From contig NZ_ASHR01000017.1 of the NCBI RefSeq assembly GCF_000400485.1, positions 106,902-170,901 of the forward strand: a DNA stretch of 64,000 nucleotides, written 5' to 3'. The notes below the pieces were generated by a model. That model saw nothing but the letters and a program-made list of their open reading frames with translations, did not search any database and had not been told where the DNA came from. Position 1 is the first letter of the stretch; every line of letters starts with the position of its first letter. This document shows, in pieces, positions 8,654 to 17,310 of this stretch. The stretch is from Agrococcus pavilionensis RW1. Lineage in GTDB: Bacteria > Actinomycetota > Actinomycetes > Actinomycetales > Microbacteriaceae. The position numbers were made by a program, and so were the translations under genes.

Positions 8654-9550
8654 TCAGCGCTCGTCGGCGCTCGCGCCCCCGTCGCCGTCGGTGCCGGGGG
8701 CGTCGCCGCCCGGGCCGATACCCGGAGCGTCGGTGCCGCCAGCCGCGCGGCGCTCGCGCAGCCGGCGCAGCCCGCCGCCGAGCCCCTCGCGCTCGATCTC
8801 GCGCGCCTCGCGGATGCGCCGGCCGAGGCTCACGCGCTCCTCGCGCTCGGCGGGGGAGAGGAAGCCGTGGTGCCGGACGGGTGGCGGGCCGAAGGCCTCG
8901 CGCGAGGCCTTGACGACCTGGCGGCCGAGCATGTTGTTGCCGACGCCGCCGATGACGGCGCCGATGCCGAACGGCATCGCGCGACCGACCATGCTCGCGC
9001 CCGTGTTGCGCGCCATGCGGCGCAGGAACGCGCGGCGCATGAGGTCGATGACCTGCCCCATCGCGCCGCTCGGGAGCGAGGACGTGATCATCTGGCCCCA
9101 GAACGCCGAGCCGCCGCCGCGGCGGCCGAGCGCCTGGTCGGCGACGCGCTTGACGAGCGCCTTGCCGCCCGAGCCGAGCATGAGCCCCATCACGAGCGCC
9201 TTCGCCCGCTGCTCGTCCTCGACCGCGATGCCGTGCACCTCGGCGACGGCCTGCGCGAAGAACGCGCTCGCCTCGAGGAAGACGACCGTCTCCGCTGCGG
9301 TGAGGCCGATCGCCGCGACGGTGCCGATGCCGGGCGCGACGGCGCTCGCGCCGACGGCCGCGCCGCCGCTCGTGACGGCCGCGAGGTACTGCTTCTCGAG
9401 CCGGGCGATCATCTGCTCGGGCGTCATGTCGGGGTGCCGTCGGCGCAGGTTGCGCAAGTGGCCGACGACGAGCGGGCGCTGCACGCCCAGGATGTTCTCG
9501 AGCGTCGTGATGAGCCAGCCCATCTCCTCGTCGCGATCGAGCTCGTCCAT
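8654..9550 (-). CDS. Hypothetical protein with Gly/Ala-rich hydrophobic core (EcsC-like)
   Basis: A 298-residue protein I do not recognise with certainty. An N-terminal helix (LITTLENILG) precedes a region beginning HPDMTPEQMIARLEK and a Gly/Ala-rich hydrophobic stretch (AAVGASAVAPGIGTVAAIGL, then EASAFFAQAVAEVHG) of the sort seen in EcsC-like proteins. A second glycine-rich hydrophobic patch (PFGIGAVIGGVGNNMLG) is followed by a charged Arg-rich region and a Gly/Asp-rich tail. Membrane association is likely but not certain. Start is the ATG complementary to 9548-9550 with GAGGGG upstream. It converges with htrA. Confidence 0.7.
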   Translation of the reverse strand: MDELDRDEEMGWLITTLENILGVQRPLVVGHLRNLRRRHPDMTPEQMIARLEKQYLAAVTSGGAAVGASAVAPGIGTVAAIGLTAAETVVFLEASAFFAQAVAEVHGIAVEDEQRAKALVMGLMLGSGGKALVKRVADQALGRRGGGSAFWGQMITSSLPSGAMGQVIDLMRRAFLRRMARNTGASMVGRAMPFGIGAVIGGVGNNMLGRQVVKASREAFGPPPVRHHGFLSPAEREERVSLGRRIREAREIEREGLGGGLRRLRERRAAGGTDAPGIGPGGDAPGTDGDGGASADER

Positions 9551-9651
9551 GGCATCCCCTCGTCGTCCTCGTCGCGTGCCGCGACGCATCCATCATCCTG
9601 CCCGGCATCATCGTGTCCCGACCGTGCCGGGAGGAGGCTGAGCGTGGGATC

Positions 9652-9939
9652 ATGGCTCGCATGACCCTCACCCCTGGACCGGACACCGTCGGCACGGGCG
9701 GCAGCACCGACGTGCTCGACCGCGAGCTCGAGAAGCTGCTCAACGAGGAGTCGGTCGAGGACGGCGACCACGACCGCTTCTCGCACTACGTCAAGAAGGA
9801 GAAGATCCTGCAGTCGGCGCTCTCGGGCAAGCCCGTGCGCGCGCTGTGCGGGAAGAAGTGGACGCCCGGGCGCGACCCGGAGAAGTTCCCGATCTGCCCC
9901 TCGTGCAAGGAGATCTACGAGAAGCTGCGCGCGGAGTGA
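9652..9939 (+). CDS. DUF3039 domain protein
   Basis: A 95-residue actinobacterial protein of the DUF3039 family. The conserved core HDRFSHYVKKEKI...LSGKPVRALCGKKWTPGRDPEKFPICPSCKEIYE is complete and has a CxxC pair plus an earlier Cys, suggesting a small metal-binding protein; no function is established. The start is uncertain: ATG at 9652 or at 9661, with GGGA at 9646-9649 and a GAGGAGG at 9631-9637 further up. Confidence 0.88.
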   Translation: MARMTLTPGPDTVGTGGSTDVLDRELEKLLNEESVEDGDHDRFSHYVKKEKILQSALSGKPVRALCGKKWTPGRDPEKFPICPSCKEIYEKLRAE

Positions 9940-9961
9940 CGCCTGACGGCGGTCGGATGCG

Positions 9962-11269
9962 TCAGCGGAAGACCGTCGGGATCGCGGGCTCGCCCCGCGC
10001 GAGGCGGTGCGCCTCCGCCGGGAGCTCGTCGATCGAGGCGGTGTGCCGCTCGCGCGCGAGCTCGACGCCCGCAGGGCCGAGCCACCGCTCCTGGATCTCG
10101 CCGCGCTCGACGAGCGGCACCTGGAGTGCGCGGCCGCGCGTCGCGGCCTGCTCGAGCACGTGCGGGTCGTCGGTGACGAGCACGGTCTCCTCGACCGCGA
10201 TCCCGCCCTCGAGGGTGCGCACCGCGACCTTCTCGCCCGGGCGCGAGGCCTTGTCCTCGCTGCGCTTGCCGACGCCGACCCACTCGCCGTCGTCGCCCTG
10301 CCGCGCGACGAGCTTGTAGACCATGCCCGCCGCGGGCGCGCCCGAGCCGGTGACGACGCTCGTGCCGACGCCGTACGCATCCACCGGGCTCGCCTGCAGG
10401 GCCGCGATCGCGTACTCGTCGAGGTCGCTCGTGACGGTGATGCGCGTCTCGGTCGCGCCGAGCGAGTCGAGCAGCGCCCTCGCCTCGGCGGCGACCTCGT
10501 CGAGGTCGCCCGAGTCGAGCCGGATGCCGCCGAGCTTCGGGCCCGCGACCTCGATCGCGGTGCGGATGCCCTGCTCGATGTCGTAGGTGTCGACGAGCAG
10601 CGTCGTGCCGACGCCGAGGGTGTCGATCTGCGCCTGGAAGGCCTCTGCCTCGGAATCGTGGAGGAGCGTGAAGGAGTGGGCGGCGGTGCCCATCGTCGGG
10701 ATGCCCCAGCGGGCGCCCGCGGCGAGGTTGCTCGTCGCGCGGAAACCGGCGATGTAGGCGGCGCGGGCGGCGGCGATCGCCGACTCCTCGCTCGCGCGGC
10801 GCGAGCCCATCTCGGCGACCGGTCGGCCCTTCGCGGCGCGCGCCATGCGGGTCGCGGCGTTCGCGACCGCGGAGTCGTAGTTGAGCACCGAGAGCGCGAC
10901 CGTCTCGAGCACGACCGCCTCGGCGAAGGAGCCCTCGACGACGAGGATCGGGGAGCCGGGGAAGTAGGCCTCGCCCTCGGCGTAGCCGCGGATGTCGCCC
11001 GCGAAGCGGTAGCCGGCGAGCCAGTCGAGCAGCTCGGGCGAGACGACCTCGTGCTCGCGCAGGAACGCGAGCTCTGCGTCGCCGAAGCGGAACTCGGCGA
11101 GCCGCTCGAGGAAGCGACCGGTGCCGGCGACGACGCCGTAGCGGCGCGCGCCCGGGAGGCGCCGCGCGAAGACCTCGAACGCCGAGGGGCGGAAGGCCGT
11201 CCCGGAGCGCATCGCGGCGTCGATCATGGTCAGCTCGTAGCGGTCGGTCATGAGCGCGGTGTCGGTCAC
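9962..11269 (-). CDS. pncB: Nicotinate phosphoribosyltransferase
   Basis: A 435-residue enzyme joining nicotinate and PRPP to nicotinate mononucleotide in the Preiss-Handler NAD salvage route. Family features include the N-terminal TDRYELTM, the PRPP-site region IRLDSGDLDEVAAEARALLDS and GVGTSVVTGSGAPA, and FRATSNLAAGARWGIPTMGTAAHSF containing the autophosphorylated-histidine neighbourhood. The start is GTG (complement of 11267-11269) with TAGGCT six bases upstream and no Shine-Dalgarno. It is divergent from the acetyltransferase at 11326; the two leaderless promoters lie back to back in 57 bases. Confidence 0.95.
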   Translation of the reverse strand: MTDTALMTDRYELTMIDAAMRSGTAFRPSAFEVFARRLPGARRYGVVAGTGRFLERLAEFRFGDAELAFLREHEVVSPELLDWLAGYRFAGDIRGYAEGEAYFPGSPILVVEGSFAEAVVLETVALSVLNYDSAVANAATRMARAAKGRPVAEMGSRRASEESAIAAARAAYIAGFRATSNLAAGARWGIPTMGTAAHSFTLLHDSEAEAFQAQIDTLGVGTTLLVDTYDIEQGIRTAIEVAGPKLGGIRLDSGDLDEVAAEARALLDSLGATETRITVTSDLDEYAIAALQASPVDAYGVGTSVVTGSGAPAAGMVYKLVARQGDDGEWVGVGKRSEDKASRPGEKVAVRTLEGGIAVEETVLVTDDPHVLEQAATRGRALQVPLVERGEIQERWLGPAGVELARERHTASIDELPAEAHRLARGEPAIPTVFR

Positions 11270-11275
11270 GGCGCC

Positions 11276-11281
11276 AGCCTA
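11276..11281 (-). promoter_or_regulatory. -10 box, leaderless start of pncB
   Basis: Minus-strand TAGGCT, six bases, then the GTG start of pncB. Confidence 0.5.
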
Positions 11282-11313
11282 TGCCGACCGCCGAGCGAGC
11301 GACCGGGAGCCGG

Positions 11314-11319
11314 TAGCGT
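11314..11319 (+). promoter_or_regulatory. -10 box, leaderless start of acetyltransferase
   Basis: TAGCGT, six bases, then GTG at 11326. It faces away from the pncB promoter 32 bases to the left. Confidence 0.5.
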
Positions 11320-11325
11320 GGGCCG

Positions 11326-11886
11326 GTGCGCGACGAGACCCGACCCACCCGGACGAGCGAGCGACAACTGCCCGGGGGCGTCGAGCTGCGGGCCCCCCGG
11401 CCGGAGGACGCCGAGGCGTGGGCCCGCTTCCTCGTCGCCGAGCAGCAGCGCACCTACGCGGGGCAGCTGCCCGACGACTTCGGCTCCCGCGGCCTCGAGC
11501 AGGCGAACGTCGCGGGACTCGCGCACGTCTTCGGCCAGCCGGGCGAGGCCGTGCGCCGCATCGCGTGGCGCGGCGGCCGCATCGTCGGCATCGCCGCCGC
11601 CGGACCCGCGCCGGCGCGCTGGGAGCGCGAGCTCGGCCTCGTGCCGCCGCCGGCCGATCGCGAGCTCGACCGGCTCTACGTCGCGGCCGAGATGCACGGC
11701 TCCGGGCTCGGCGCGGCCCTGTTCGACGCGGTCGTCGACGAGCGGCCCCACTACTTGTGGCTCATCGACGGCAACGCCCGCGCCGCTCGCTTCTACGAGC
11801 GGCGGGGCTTCGAGCACCTCGACGAGCGGGTGTCGACCGGGCCGACGTGGGGCGGCATCCCGATGCACCGCATGCTGCGGCGCTAG
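11326..11886 (+). CDS. GNAT family N-acetyltransferase
   Basis: A 186-residue single-domain GNAT protein. The N-terminal VELRAPRPEDAEAWARFL is the usual first strand and helix, RLYVAAEMHGSGLGAALFDAV is the acetyl-CoA-binding motif A (position of the Q/RxxGxG/A pyrophosphate loop) and NARAARFYERRGF is the C-terminal motif B. The substrate is unknown. GTG start at 11326, supported by the -10 box and by alignment of the first strand. The last four bases overlap the convergent osmolyte-binding-protein gene, sharing the CTAG. Confidence 0.88.
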   Translation: MRDETRPTRTSERQLPGGVELRAPRPEDAEAWARFLVAEQQRTYAGQLPDDFGSRGLEQANVAGLAHVFGQPGEAVRRIAWRGGRIVGIAAAGPAPARWERELGLVPPPADRELDRLYVAAEMHGSGLGAALFDAVVDERPHYLWLIDGNARAARFYERRGFEHLDERVSTGPTWGGIPMHRMLRR

Positions 11887-12821
11887 CCGACGAGCCCCTC
11901 CTCCTCGAGCCAGGCGCGCGCGATGTCGGCTGCCGGGGACTGCTGCTCGACGCTGCGTCGGTTGAGCTCGATGAGCGCGTCGGACGACAGCGCAGCGGTG
12001 ACGCCGTTCACGACCTCCTGCGCGGCCTCGTCGACGCGGTCGCTCGCGACCGGGACGACGTGCGAGGCGAGGAACAGTCCCTCCGTGTCCTCGAGCACGA
12101 CGAGGTCGTTCTGCGCGATCGTCGGGTCGGCGGTGTAGACGATCGCGAGCTGGATGTCGCCGTCCTGCAGCGCGCGGATCGTGAGCGGGCCGCCGCCGTC
12201 CTCGATCGGGGTGAAGCCGACCTCGATGCCGTAGACGCTCGCGAGCCCCTGGGGGCCGTTCGGGCGGCTCTCGGCCTCGGAGTTCGCGCCCATCGTGAGC
12301 GGCACGTCGACGCTCGCGAGATCGGCGACCGTCTCGAGCCCGTACTGGTCGGCGAACGCTCGCGTGACGACGTACGAGTCCTGGTCGGTCGCCTCGGCCT
12401 GGTCGAGGATCGTGATGCCCTCGGGCGCCGCCTCGACGAGCGCGTCGTACACCTCGTCGGTCAGCCGCTCCTCGGGGTCGGGGCTCCAGTACTGCAGCAG
12501 CGGCCCCGTGTACTCGGGGAAGAGGTCGATCGCCCCCGACTCGATCTCGGGCACGTAGACCTCGCGCTGCCCGATGCGCAGCTGCCGGTCGATCGTGTAG
12601 CCGGCGTCCTCGAGCGCCTGAGCGTACAGCTCGGCGATGATCTCGCTCGAGTAGTAGTCCTGGGAGCCGACGACGAGGGTCGTGCCGTCGCCGCCGCTCG
12701 AGGGCGCGGTGCTCTCGTCCGCGGCGAGGGGGTCGGCGCTCGCGCAGCCGACGAGCACAGCGCTCGCGGTGCCGACGGCGGCGAGGGCGATCGCCGCCCG
12801 GCGGGTGGTGGTCCTGATCAT
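11883..12821 (-). CDS. Glycine betaine/choline-type ABC transporter substrate-binding lipoprotein
   Basis: A 312-residue OpuAC-family binding protein. A signal peptide ends in the lipobox VLVGC (Cys about residue 25), followed by an Asp/Ser-rich linker. The mature domain begins TLVVGSQDYYSSEIIAELYAQALEDAGY and contains FPEYTGPLLQYW, both typical of quaternary-amine binding proteins (ProX/OpuBC-like). It is the last gene of a four-gene operon: its ATG overlaps the permease stop by four bases. It probably imports glycine betaine, choline or a related osmolyte; the exact ligand cannot be read from sequence. Confidence 0.9.
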   Translation of the reverse strand: MIRTTTRRAAIALAAVGTASAVLVGCASADPLAADESTAPSSGGDGTTLVVGSQDYYSSEIIAELYAQALEDAGYTIDRQLRIGQREVYVPEIESGAIDLFPEYTGPLLQYWSPDPEERLTDEVYDALVEAAPEGITILDQAEATDQDSYVVTRAFADQYGLETVADLASVDVPLTMGANSEAESRPNGPQGLASVYGIEVGFTPIEDGGGPLTIRALQDGDIQLAIVYTADPTIAQNDLVVLEDTEGLFLASHVVPVASDRVDEAAQEVVNGVTAALSSDALIELNRRSVEQQSPAADIARAWLEEEGLVG

Positions 12822-13516
12822 GCGGAGATCCTCTCTCTCGCGCCGGACGGCGCGCGGTGGGGTTCGGCGCGGCGGGCCGCGGCGGATTGGACGAGCTGGA
12901 AGCCGAGCTCGACGACGAGCGCGAGGAGCGCGACGAGGAGGGAGGCGCCGAGCATCATGTCGTAGCGCTGCGTCTTGAGGCCCTCGAACAGCGGGCGCCC
13001 GAGGCCGGTGTCGGCGACGTACGCGGCGAGCGTCGCGGTCGAGATGACCTGCAGGGCGGCGGAGCGGACGCCGCCGAGCAGCACGGGCGCGGCGAGCGGC
13101 AGCTCGACGCCGCGCACGAGCTGCCACTCGGTCATGCCGATCGCGCGCGAGGCGCCGACGGTCTCGCGCGCGACCGACTCGACGCCCGCGTACGCGCCCG
13201 CGAGCACGGGCGGCAGCGCGAGCACGAGGAGCGCGAGGAACGGCGCGTCGAGCCCGATGCCGAGCGCGAGGCCGAGGATGGTCAGGAGGCCGAGCGTCGG
13301 CAGCGCGCGCGCACCGCTCGTGAGCACGATCACGAGCGAGCGGCCCCGGCCCGAGTGGCCGATCGCGACGCCCGCGGGGATCCCGATCGCGCACGCTGCC
13401 GCCACGACCGCGGCCGAGAACCCGAGGTGCTCGAGGATGCGCGCGCCGATCCCGCCGCGCCCGTCCCAGTTCGCGGAGTCGAGCAGCCACGCGAGCGCGT
13501 CGAGCACCAGGTTCAC
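12818..13516 (-). CDS. ABC transporter permease, osmoprotectant type
   Basis: A 232-residue membrane permease with about five to six hydrophobic helices and the BPD_transp_1 EAA-like loop GASRAIGMTEWQLVRGVELPLAAPV that contacts the ATPase. Close in kind to OpuCD/OpuBD permeases. Start is GTG at 13516, overlapping the stop of the preceding permease (GTGA); an ATG further upstream at 13567 would run deep into that gene. Second permease of the osmolyte operon. Confidence 0.9.
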   Translation of the reverse strand: MNLVLDALAWLLDSANWDGRGGIGARILEHLGFSAAVVAAACAIGIPAGVAIGHSGRGRSLVIVLTSGARALPTLGLLTILGLALGIGLDAPFLALLVLALPPVLAGAYAGVESVARETVGASRAIGMTEWQLVRGVELPLAAPVLLGGVRSAALQVISTATLAAYVADTGLGRPLFEGLKTQRYDMMLGASLLVALLALVVELGFQLVQSAAARRAEPHRAPSGARERISA

Positions 13517-14154
13517 GCCGACACCGTCCGCCGCCAGGGCATCGCCGCGCGCCCCGCGAGCACGCACAGCGCGTCGAGCACGACCGCGACCACGACGGTG
13601 AGCACGATGCCGGTGAGGATCGAGGCCTCGATGCCGCGCTGGAACCCGTCGGTGAAGAGCGTGCCGAGGCTCGCGGTGCCGATGACCGCGCCGACCGTCA
13701 CGAGGCTGACGGTCGAGACGACCACGACCCGCAGCGACGACAGCAGCACGGGGCCGGCGAGCGGCAGCTCGACCCGCCAGAAGCTCGCCCAGCGGGAGTG
13801 CCCGGTCGCCTCAGCCGCGAGCCGGACGTCCTCGGGGACGGACGCGAACGCATCCGCCGCCCCGCGCACGAGGAGCGCGCAGCCGTAGAGCGTGAGCGCG
13901 GTGATGATCGTCGCGGGCGAGCGGAGCGCGAAGCCCGTGATCGCGGGGATGATGATGAACAGCGGCAGCGACGGGATCGCGTAGAGGAGGCCCGTGCCGG
14001 TCAGCAGCGGCGTGCGCCAGCGGCGGCTCCCGGCCGCGAGCCGCCCGAGCGGCACCGAGATGACGAGGCTCAGCAGGATCGGCGGCACCGAGAGCAGCAG
14101 GTGATCGGCCAGCAGCCCCCAGACGATGTGGAGGTTCTGGCTCAGCCACGTCAC
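13513..14154 (-). CDS. ABC transporter permease, osmoprotectant type
   Basis: A 213-residue permease, paralogue of the next gene (OpuCB-like). Helices include LLSVPPILLSLVISVPLG and LLYAIPSLPLFIIIPAI; the EAA-like loop is AAEATGHSRWASFWRVELPLAGPV. GTG start at 14154 overlaps the ATPase stop by four bases (GTGA). Having two permeases, one ATPase and one lipoprotein is the usual composition of OpuC-type importers. Confidence 0.9.
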   Translation of the reverse strand: MTWLSQNLHIVWGLLADHLLLSVPPILLSLVISVPLGRLAAGSRRWRTPLLTGTGLLYAIPSLPLFIIIPAITGFALRSPATIITALTLYGCALLVRGAADAFASVPEDVRLAAEATGHSRWASFWRVELPLAGPVLLSSLRVVVVSTVSLVTVGAVIGTASLGTLFTDGFQRGIEASILTGIVLTVVVAVVLDALCVLAGRAAMPWRRTVSA

Positions 14155-14984
14155 GGCGCGCCCTCGCGGGCGTCGGCCTCGAGCACGCCCGTCGGGCGGT
14201 CGTCGCCGTCGACGACGACGCGACGCCCGTCGAGCTCGCGGATGCGCAGGGTGCGGCGCGCGGTGCCCGCGCCCACGAAGGCGGCGACGAAGTCGTCGGC
14301 GGGGGCGGCGAGGATCTCGGTCGGCGTGCCGCGCTGCGCGATCTCGGCGCCCGCGCGCAGCACGACCACTTCGTCGGCGAGCGCGAAGGCCTCGTCGACG
14401 TCGTGGGTGACGAACAGGATCGTCTTGCCGAGCTCGGCCTGCAGGGCGCGCAGCTCGGCTTGCAGCTGCTCGCGCACGATCGGGTCGACCGCGCCGAACG
14501 GCTCGTCCATGAGCAGGATGTCCGGGTCGGCGGCGAGCGCCCGCGCGACGCCGACGCGCTGCTGCTGGCCGCCGGAGAGCTGTGCGGGGTAGCGGTCGGC
14601 GAGGGCTGGGTCGAGGCCGACGCGCTCGAGGAGGCCGAGCGCATCCGCCCTCGCCTCGCGGCGCGAGCGCCCCGCGAGCACGGGCACGGTCGCGACGTTG
14701 TCGGCGACCGTGCGATGGGGGAGCAGGCCGCCCGCCTGCAGCACGTAGCCGATCGAGCGGCGCAGGCCCACCGGGTCGAGCGAGCGGACGTCGACGTCGT
14801 CGATGCGGACCGCGCCCGACGTGGGCTCGACCATGCGGTTCACCATGCGCAGGAGCGTCGTCTTGCCGCTGCCCGAGGAGCCGACGAGGGCGACGACCGA
14901 ATGCGACGGCACGCGCAGGCTGAAGCCGGCGACCGCGACGGTGCCGCCCGGGTACTCCTTGCGCACCGCGTCGAACTCGATCAC
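14151..14984 (-). CDS. ABC transporter ATP-binding protein, osmoprotectant type
   Basis: A 277-residue ATPase: Walker [10 protein letters not shown], signature [15 protein letters not shown], Walker [14 protein letters not shown] and the switch histidine in FVTHDVDEA. The last 60 residues form a short accessory domain shorter than the tandem CBS of classic OpuCA ([22 protein letters not shown] is CBS-like). First gene of the operon. I chose GTG at 14984 (VIEFDAV) because GAGGAG lies eight bases upstream. Confidence 0.92.
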   Translation of the reverse strand: MIEFDAVRKEYPGGTVAVAGFSLRVPSHSVVALVGSSGSGKTTLLRMVNRMVEPTSGAVRIDDVDVRSLDPVGLRRSIGYVLQAGGLLPHRTVADNVATVPVLAGRSRREARADALGLLERVGLDPALADRYPAQLSGGQQQRVGVARALAADPDILLMDEPFGAVDPIVREQLQAELRALQAELGKTILFVTHDVDEAFALADEVVVLRAGAEIAQRGTPTEILAAPADDFVAAFVGAGTARRTLRIRELDGRRVVVDGDDRPTGVLEADAREGAP

Positions 14985-15081
14985 GCAGGTTCTCCTCACC
15001 TTCGCGGAGGGATGACGATACCGCCCGCCCGCGACATCCTCTCCGGTCGCGCCTGCGAGCGGCCCGTGAACGCGCCACGAC

Positions 15082-15087
15082 TAGGCT
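15082..15087 (+). promoter_or_regulatory. -10 box ahead of murI
   Basis: TAGGCT, seven bases, then the GTG at 15095. Probable leaderless promoter of the murI-rph-rdgB operon. Confidence 0.45.
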
Positions 15088-15094
15088 TGCCGTC

Positions 15095-15931
15095 GTGCAG
15101 CGCCCGATCGGAGTCTTCGACAGCGGCGTCGGCGGGCTCACCGTGGCGAGGGCGCTCATCGACCAGCTGCCCGCCGAGTCGATCACCTACATCGGCGACA
15201 CCGCGAACGGCCCGTATGGTCCGCGCGAGCAGGCCGAGGTGCGGGCGCTCGCGCTCGACGTGCTCGACACGCTCGTCGCGCAAGGCGTGAAGATGCTCGT
15301 CATCGCCTGCAACACCGCCTCCGCCGCGACCCTCGACGTCGCGCGCGAGCGCTACGAGGAGGGGATGGGCATCCCCGTCGTCGAGGTCATCGACCCGGCC
15401 GTGCGCGCCGCCGTGGCGCAGAGCCGCTCGGGCCGCATCGGCGTGATCGGCACCGCAGGCACGATCGGCTCGGGCGCCTACCAGCGCGCGTTCGCCGCCG
15501 CAGGGGTGCCGCACGTCGCCGCCGGCGCCGCGCCGCGCTTCGTCGAGTTCGTCGAGGCTGGCGTGACGACGGGCGACGAGGTGCTCGAGGCCGCGCGCGA
15601 GTACCTCGAGCCGCTGCTCGCCGAGGGCCTCGACACCCTCGTGCTCGGCTGCACCCACTACCCGCTGCTCGCCGGCGCGATCGGCTACGTCGCCGGTCCC
15701 GACGTGCGGCTCGTCTCGAGCGCCGAGGAGACGGCGGGCGACGTCTACCGCATGCTGAGCGACCGGCGCATGCTCGCGCCCGTCGACGCGACGCCCACCT
15801 ACGAGTTCGAGGCGACGACCGAGGCGCAGGAGCCGTTCCTGCGGCTCGCGCGCCGCTTCCTCGGGCCGGAGGTCACGCACGTCGAGTTCCACCAGACCGG
15901 GGTCATCCAGCTGCCCGGCCGCACCGACTGA
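15095..15931 (+). CDS. murI: Glutamate racemase
   Basis: A 278-residue cofactor-independent racemase that makes D-glutamate for peptidoglycan. The N-terminal [12 protein letters not shown] and both catalytic cysteines are present, in IACNTASAA and LGCTHYPLL. Length fits the family. GTG start at 15095, with a -10-like TAGGCT seven bases upstream and no Shine-Dalgarno. First gene of murI-rph-rdgB, with 10 bases before rph; this order is common in actinobacteria. Confidence 0.96.
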   Translation: MQRPIGVFDSGVGGLTVARALIDQLPAESITYIGDTANGPYGPREQAEVRALALDVLDTLVAQGVKMLVIACNTASAATLDVARERYEEGMGIPVVEVIDPAVRAAVAQSRSGRIGVIGTAGTIGSGAYQRAFAAAGVPHVAAGAAPRFVEFVEAGVTTGDEVLEAAREYLEPLLAEGLDTLVLGCTHYPLLAGAIGYVAGPDVRLVSSAEETAGDVYRMLSDRRMLAPVDATPTYEFEATTEAQEPFLRLARRFLGPEVTHVEFHQTGVIQLPGRTD

Positions 15932-15941
15932 AGGAGAGACC

Positions 15942-16664
15942 ATGGCACGCAAGGACGGCAGGCAGCTCGATCAGCTGCGCGAGGTCACGATCGAGCGGGG
16001 CTGGAGCGCGCAGGCCGAGGGGAGCGCCCTCATCTCGTTCGGCGGCACGCGCGTGCTGTGCACCGCATCCGTCATGCCGACCGTGCCGCGCTGGATGGCC
16101 GGCAAGGGCAAGGGCTGGGTGACGGCGGAGTACGCGATGCTGCCGCGCTCGACGAACGAGCGGATGGATCGCGAGAGCGTGAAGGGGCGCGTCGGCGGCC
16201 GCACCCACGAGATCTCGCGCCTCATCGGCCGCTCGCTGCGCGCGGGCGTCGACATGAAGGCGCTCGGCGAGCTCTCGATCACCGTCGACTGCGACGTGCT
16301 GCAGGCCGACGGCGGCACGCGCACCGCCGCGATCACGGGCGCCTACGTCGCGCTCGCCGACGCGGTTGCGTGGGCGCAGGCGCAAGGGCGGGTGCCGAAG
16401 AGCGCGAAGCCGCTCGTCGACTCGGTCGCGGCCGTCTCGGTCGGCATCGTCGACGGCGAGCCGACGCTCGACTTGAACTACCTCGAGGACGTGCGCGCCG
16501 GCACCGACATGAACGTCGTCGCGACCGGGCGCGGGCTGCTCGTCGAGGTGCAGGGCACGGCCGAGGGCGCACCCTTCGACCGCTCGGAGCTCGACGCGCT
16601 GCTCGACCTCGCGCTCGCCGGCACCGCCCGGCTGACGGAGCTCCAGCGCGAGGCGCTCGCGTGA
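15942..16664 (+). CDS. rph: Ribonuclease PH
   Basis: A 240-residue phosphate-dependent 3'-5' exoribonuclease that trims tRNA 3' ends, which matters here because the window's tRNAs lack encoded CCA. Family motifs are clear: [52 protein letters not shown] and [23 protein letters not shown] precedes the ATG. Its stop overlaps the rdgB start by four bases. Confidence 0.97.
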   Translation: MARKDGRQLDQLREVTIERGWSAQAEGSALISFGGTRVLCTASVMPTVPRWMAGKGKGWVTAEYAMLPRSTNERMDRESVKGRVGGRTHEISRLIGRSLRAGVDMKALGELSITVDCDVLQADGGTRTAAITGAYVALADAVAWAQAQGRVPKSAKPLVDSVAAVSVGIVDGEPTLDLNYLEDVRAGTDMNVVATGRGLLVEVQGTAEGAPFDRSELDALLDLALAGTARLTELQREALA

Positions 16665-17293
16665 GCCCCGTCGACACGGGCTTCGGCTCGACGGGCATCG
16701 ACCCGCGCGGCGGCGGCCTGCAGGTCGTCGTCGCGACCCGCAACCCGCACAAGGTCGAGGAGCTGCAGCGCATCCTCGCGCCGCTCCTGCCCGGCATCGA
16801 GCTGCTGCCCGACGACGGCCCGGAGCCGATCGAGGACGGCGACACCTTCGAGGCGAACGCCCTGATCAAGGCGCGCGCCGCGCACGAGCGCACGGGGCTG
16901 CCGGCGATCGCCGACGACTCGGGCATCGAGGTCGACGCGCTCGACGGTGCCCCCGGCATCCACTCGGCTCGCTACGCGGGCACGCGCGACGATCGCGACA
17001 ACCTCGAGCTGCTGCTCGCGAACCTCGCCGAGCACGCCGATCGCGGCGCGCGTTTCGTGTGCGCGGCCGCGTGGGTCGACGCCGAGGGCGAGTTCGCGGT
17101 GCGCGGGGAGTGGGCCGGCGAGGTCGCGGATGCGCCGCGCGGCGACGGCGGGTTCGGGTACGACCCGATCTTCGTACCCCACGACGGCGGCGGCCGCTCG
17201 TCGGCCGAGCTGAGCGCCGACGAGAAGGATGCGCTCAGCCACCGCCGGATCGCGTTCGCGGCGCTCGCGGAGTGTATCCGCGGCGGTGCCTGA
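16661..17293 (+). CDS. rdgB: RdgB/HAM1 family non-canonical purine NTP pyrophosphatase
   Basis: A 210-residue house-cleaning enzyme that hydrolyses ITP, dITP and XTP. Motifs: [13 protein letters not shown] at the N-terminus, [47 protein letters not shown] in the centre and [13 protein letters not shown] near the end. The first 17 residues (Gly/Asp-rich) are an extension beyond the usual start. GTG at 16661 overlaps the rph stop (GTGA). The base composition drops sharply right after its stop. Confidence 0.95.
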   Translation: MSPVDTGFGSTGIDPRGGGLQVVVATRNPHKVEELQRILAPLLPGIELLPDDGPEPIEDGDTFEANALIKARAAHERTGLPAIADDSGIEVDALDGAPGIHSARYAGTRDDRDNLELLLANLAEHADRGARFVCAAAWVDAEGEFAVRGEWAGEVADAPRGDGGFGYDPIFVPHDGGGRSSAELSADEKDALSHRRIAFAALAECIRGGA

Positions 17294-17310
17294 ATTAGAA
17301 GTCTGATCTC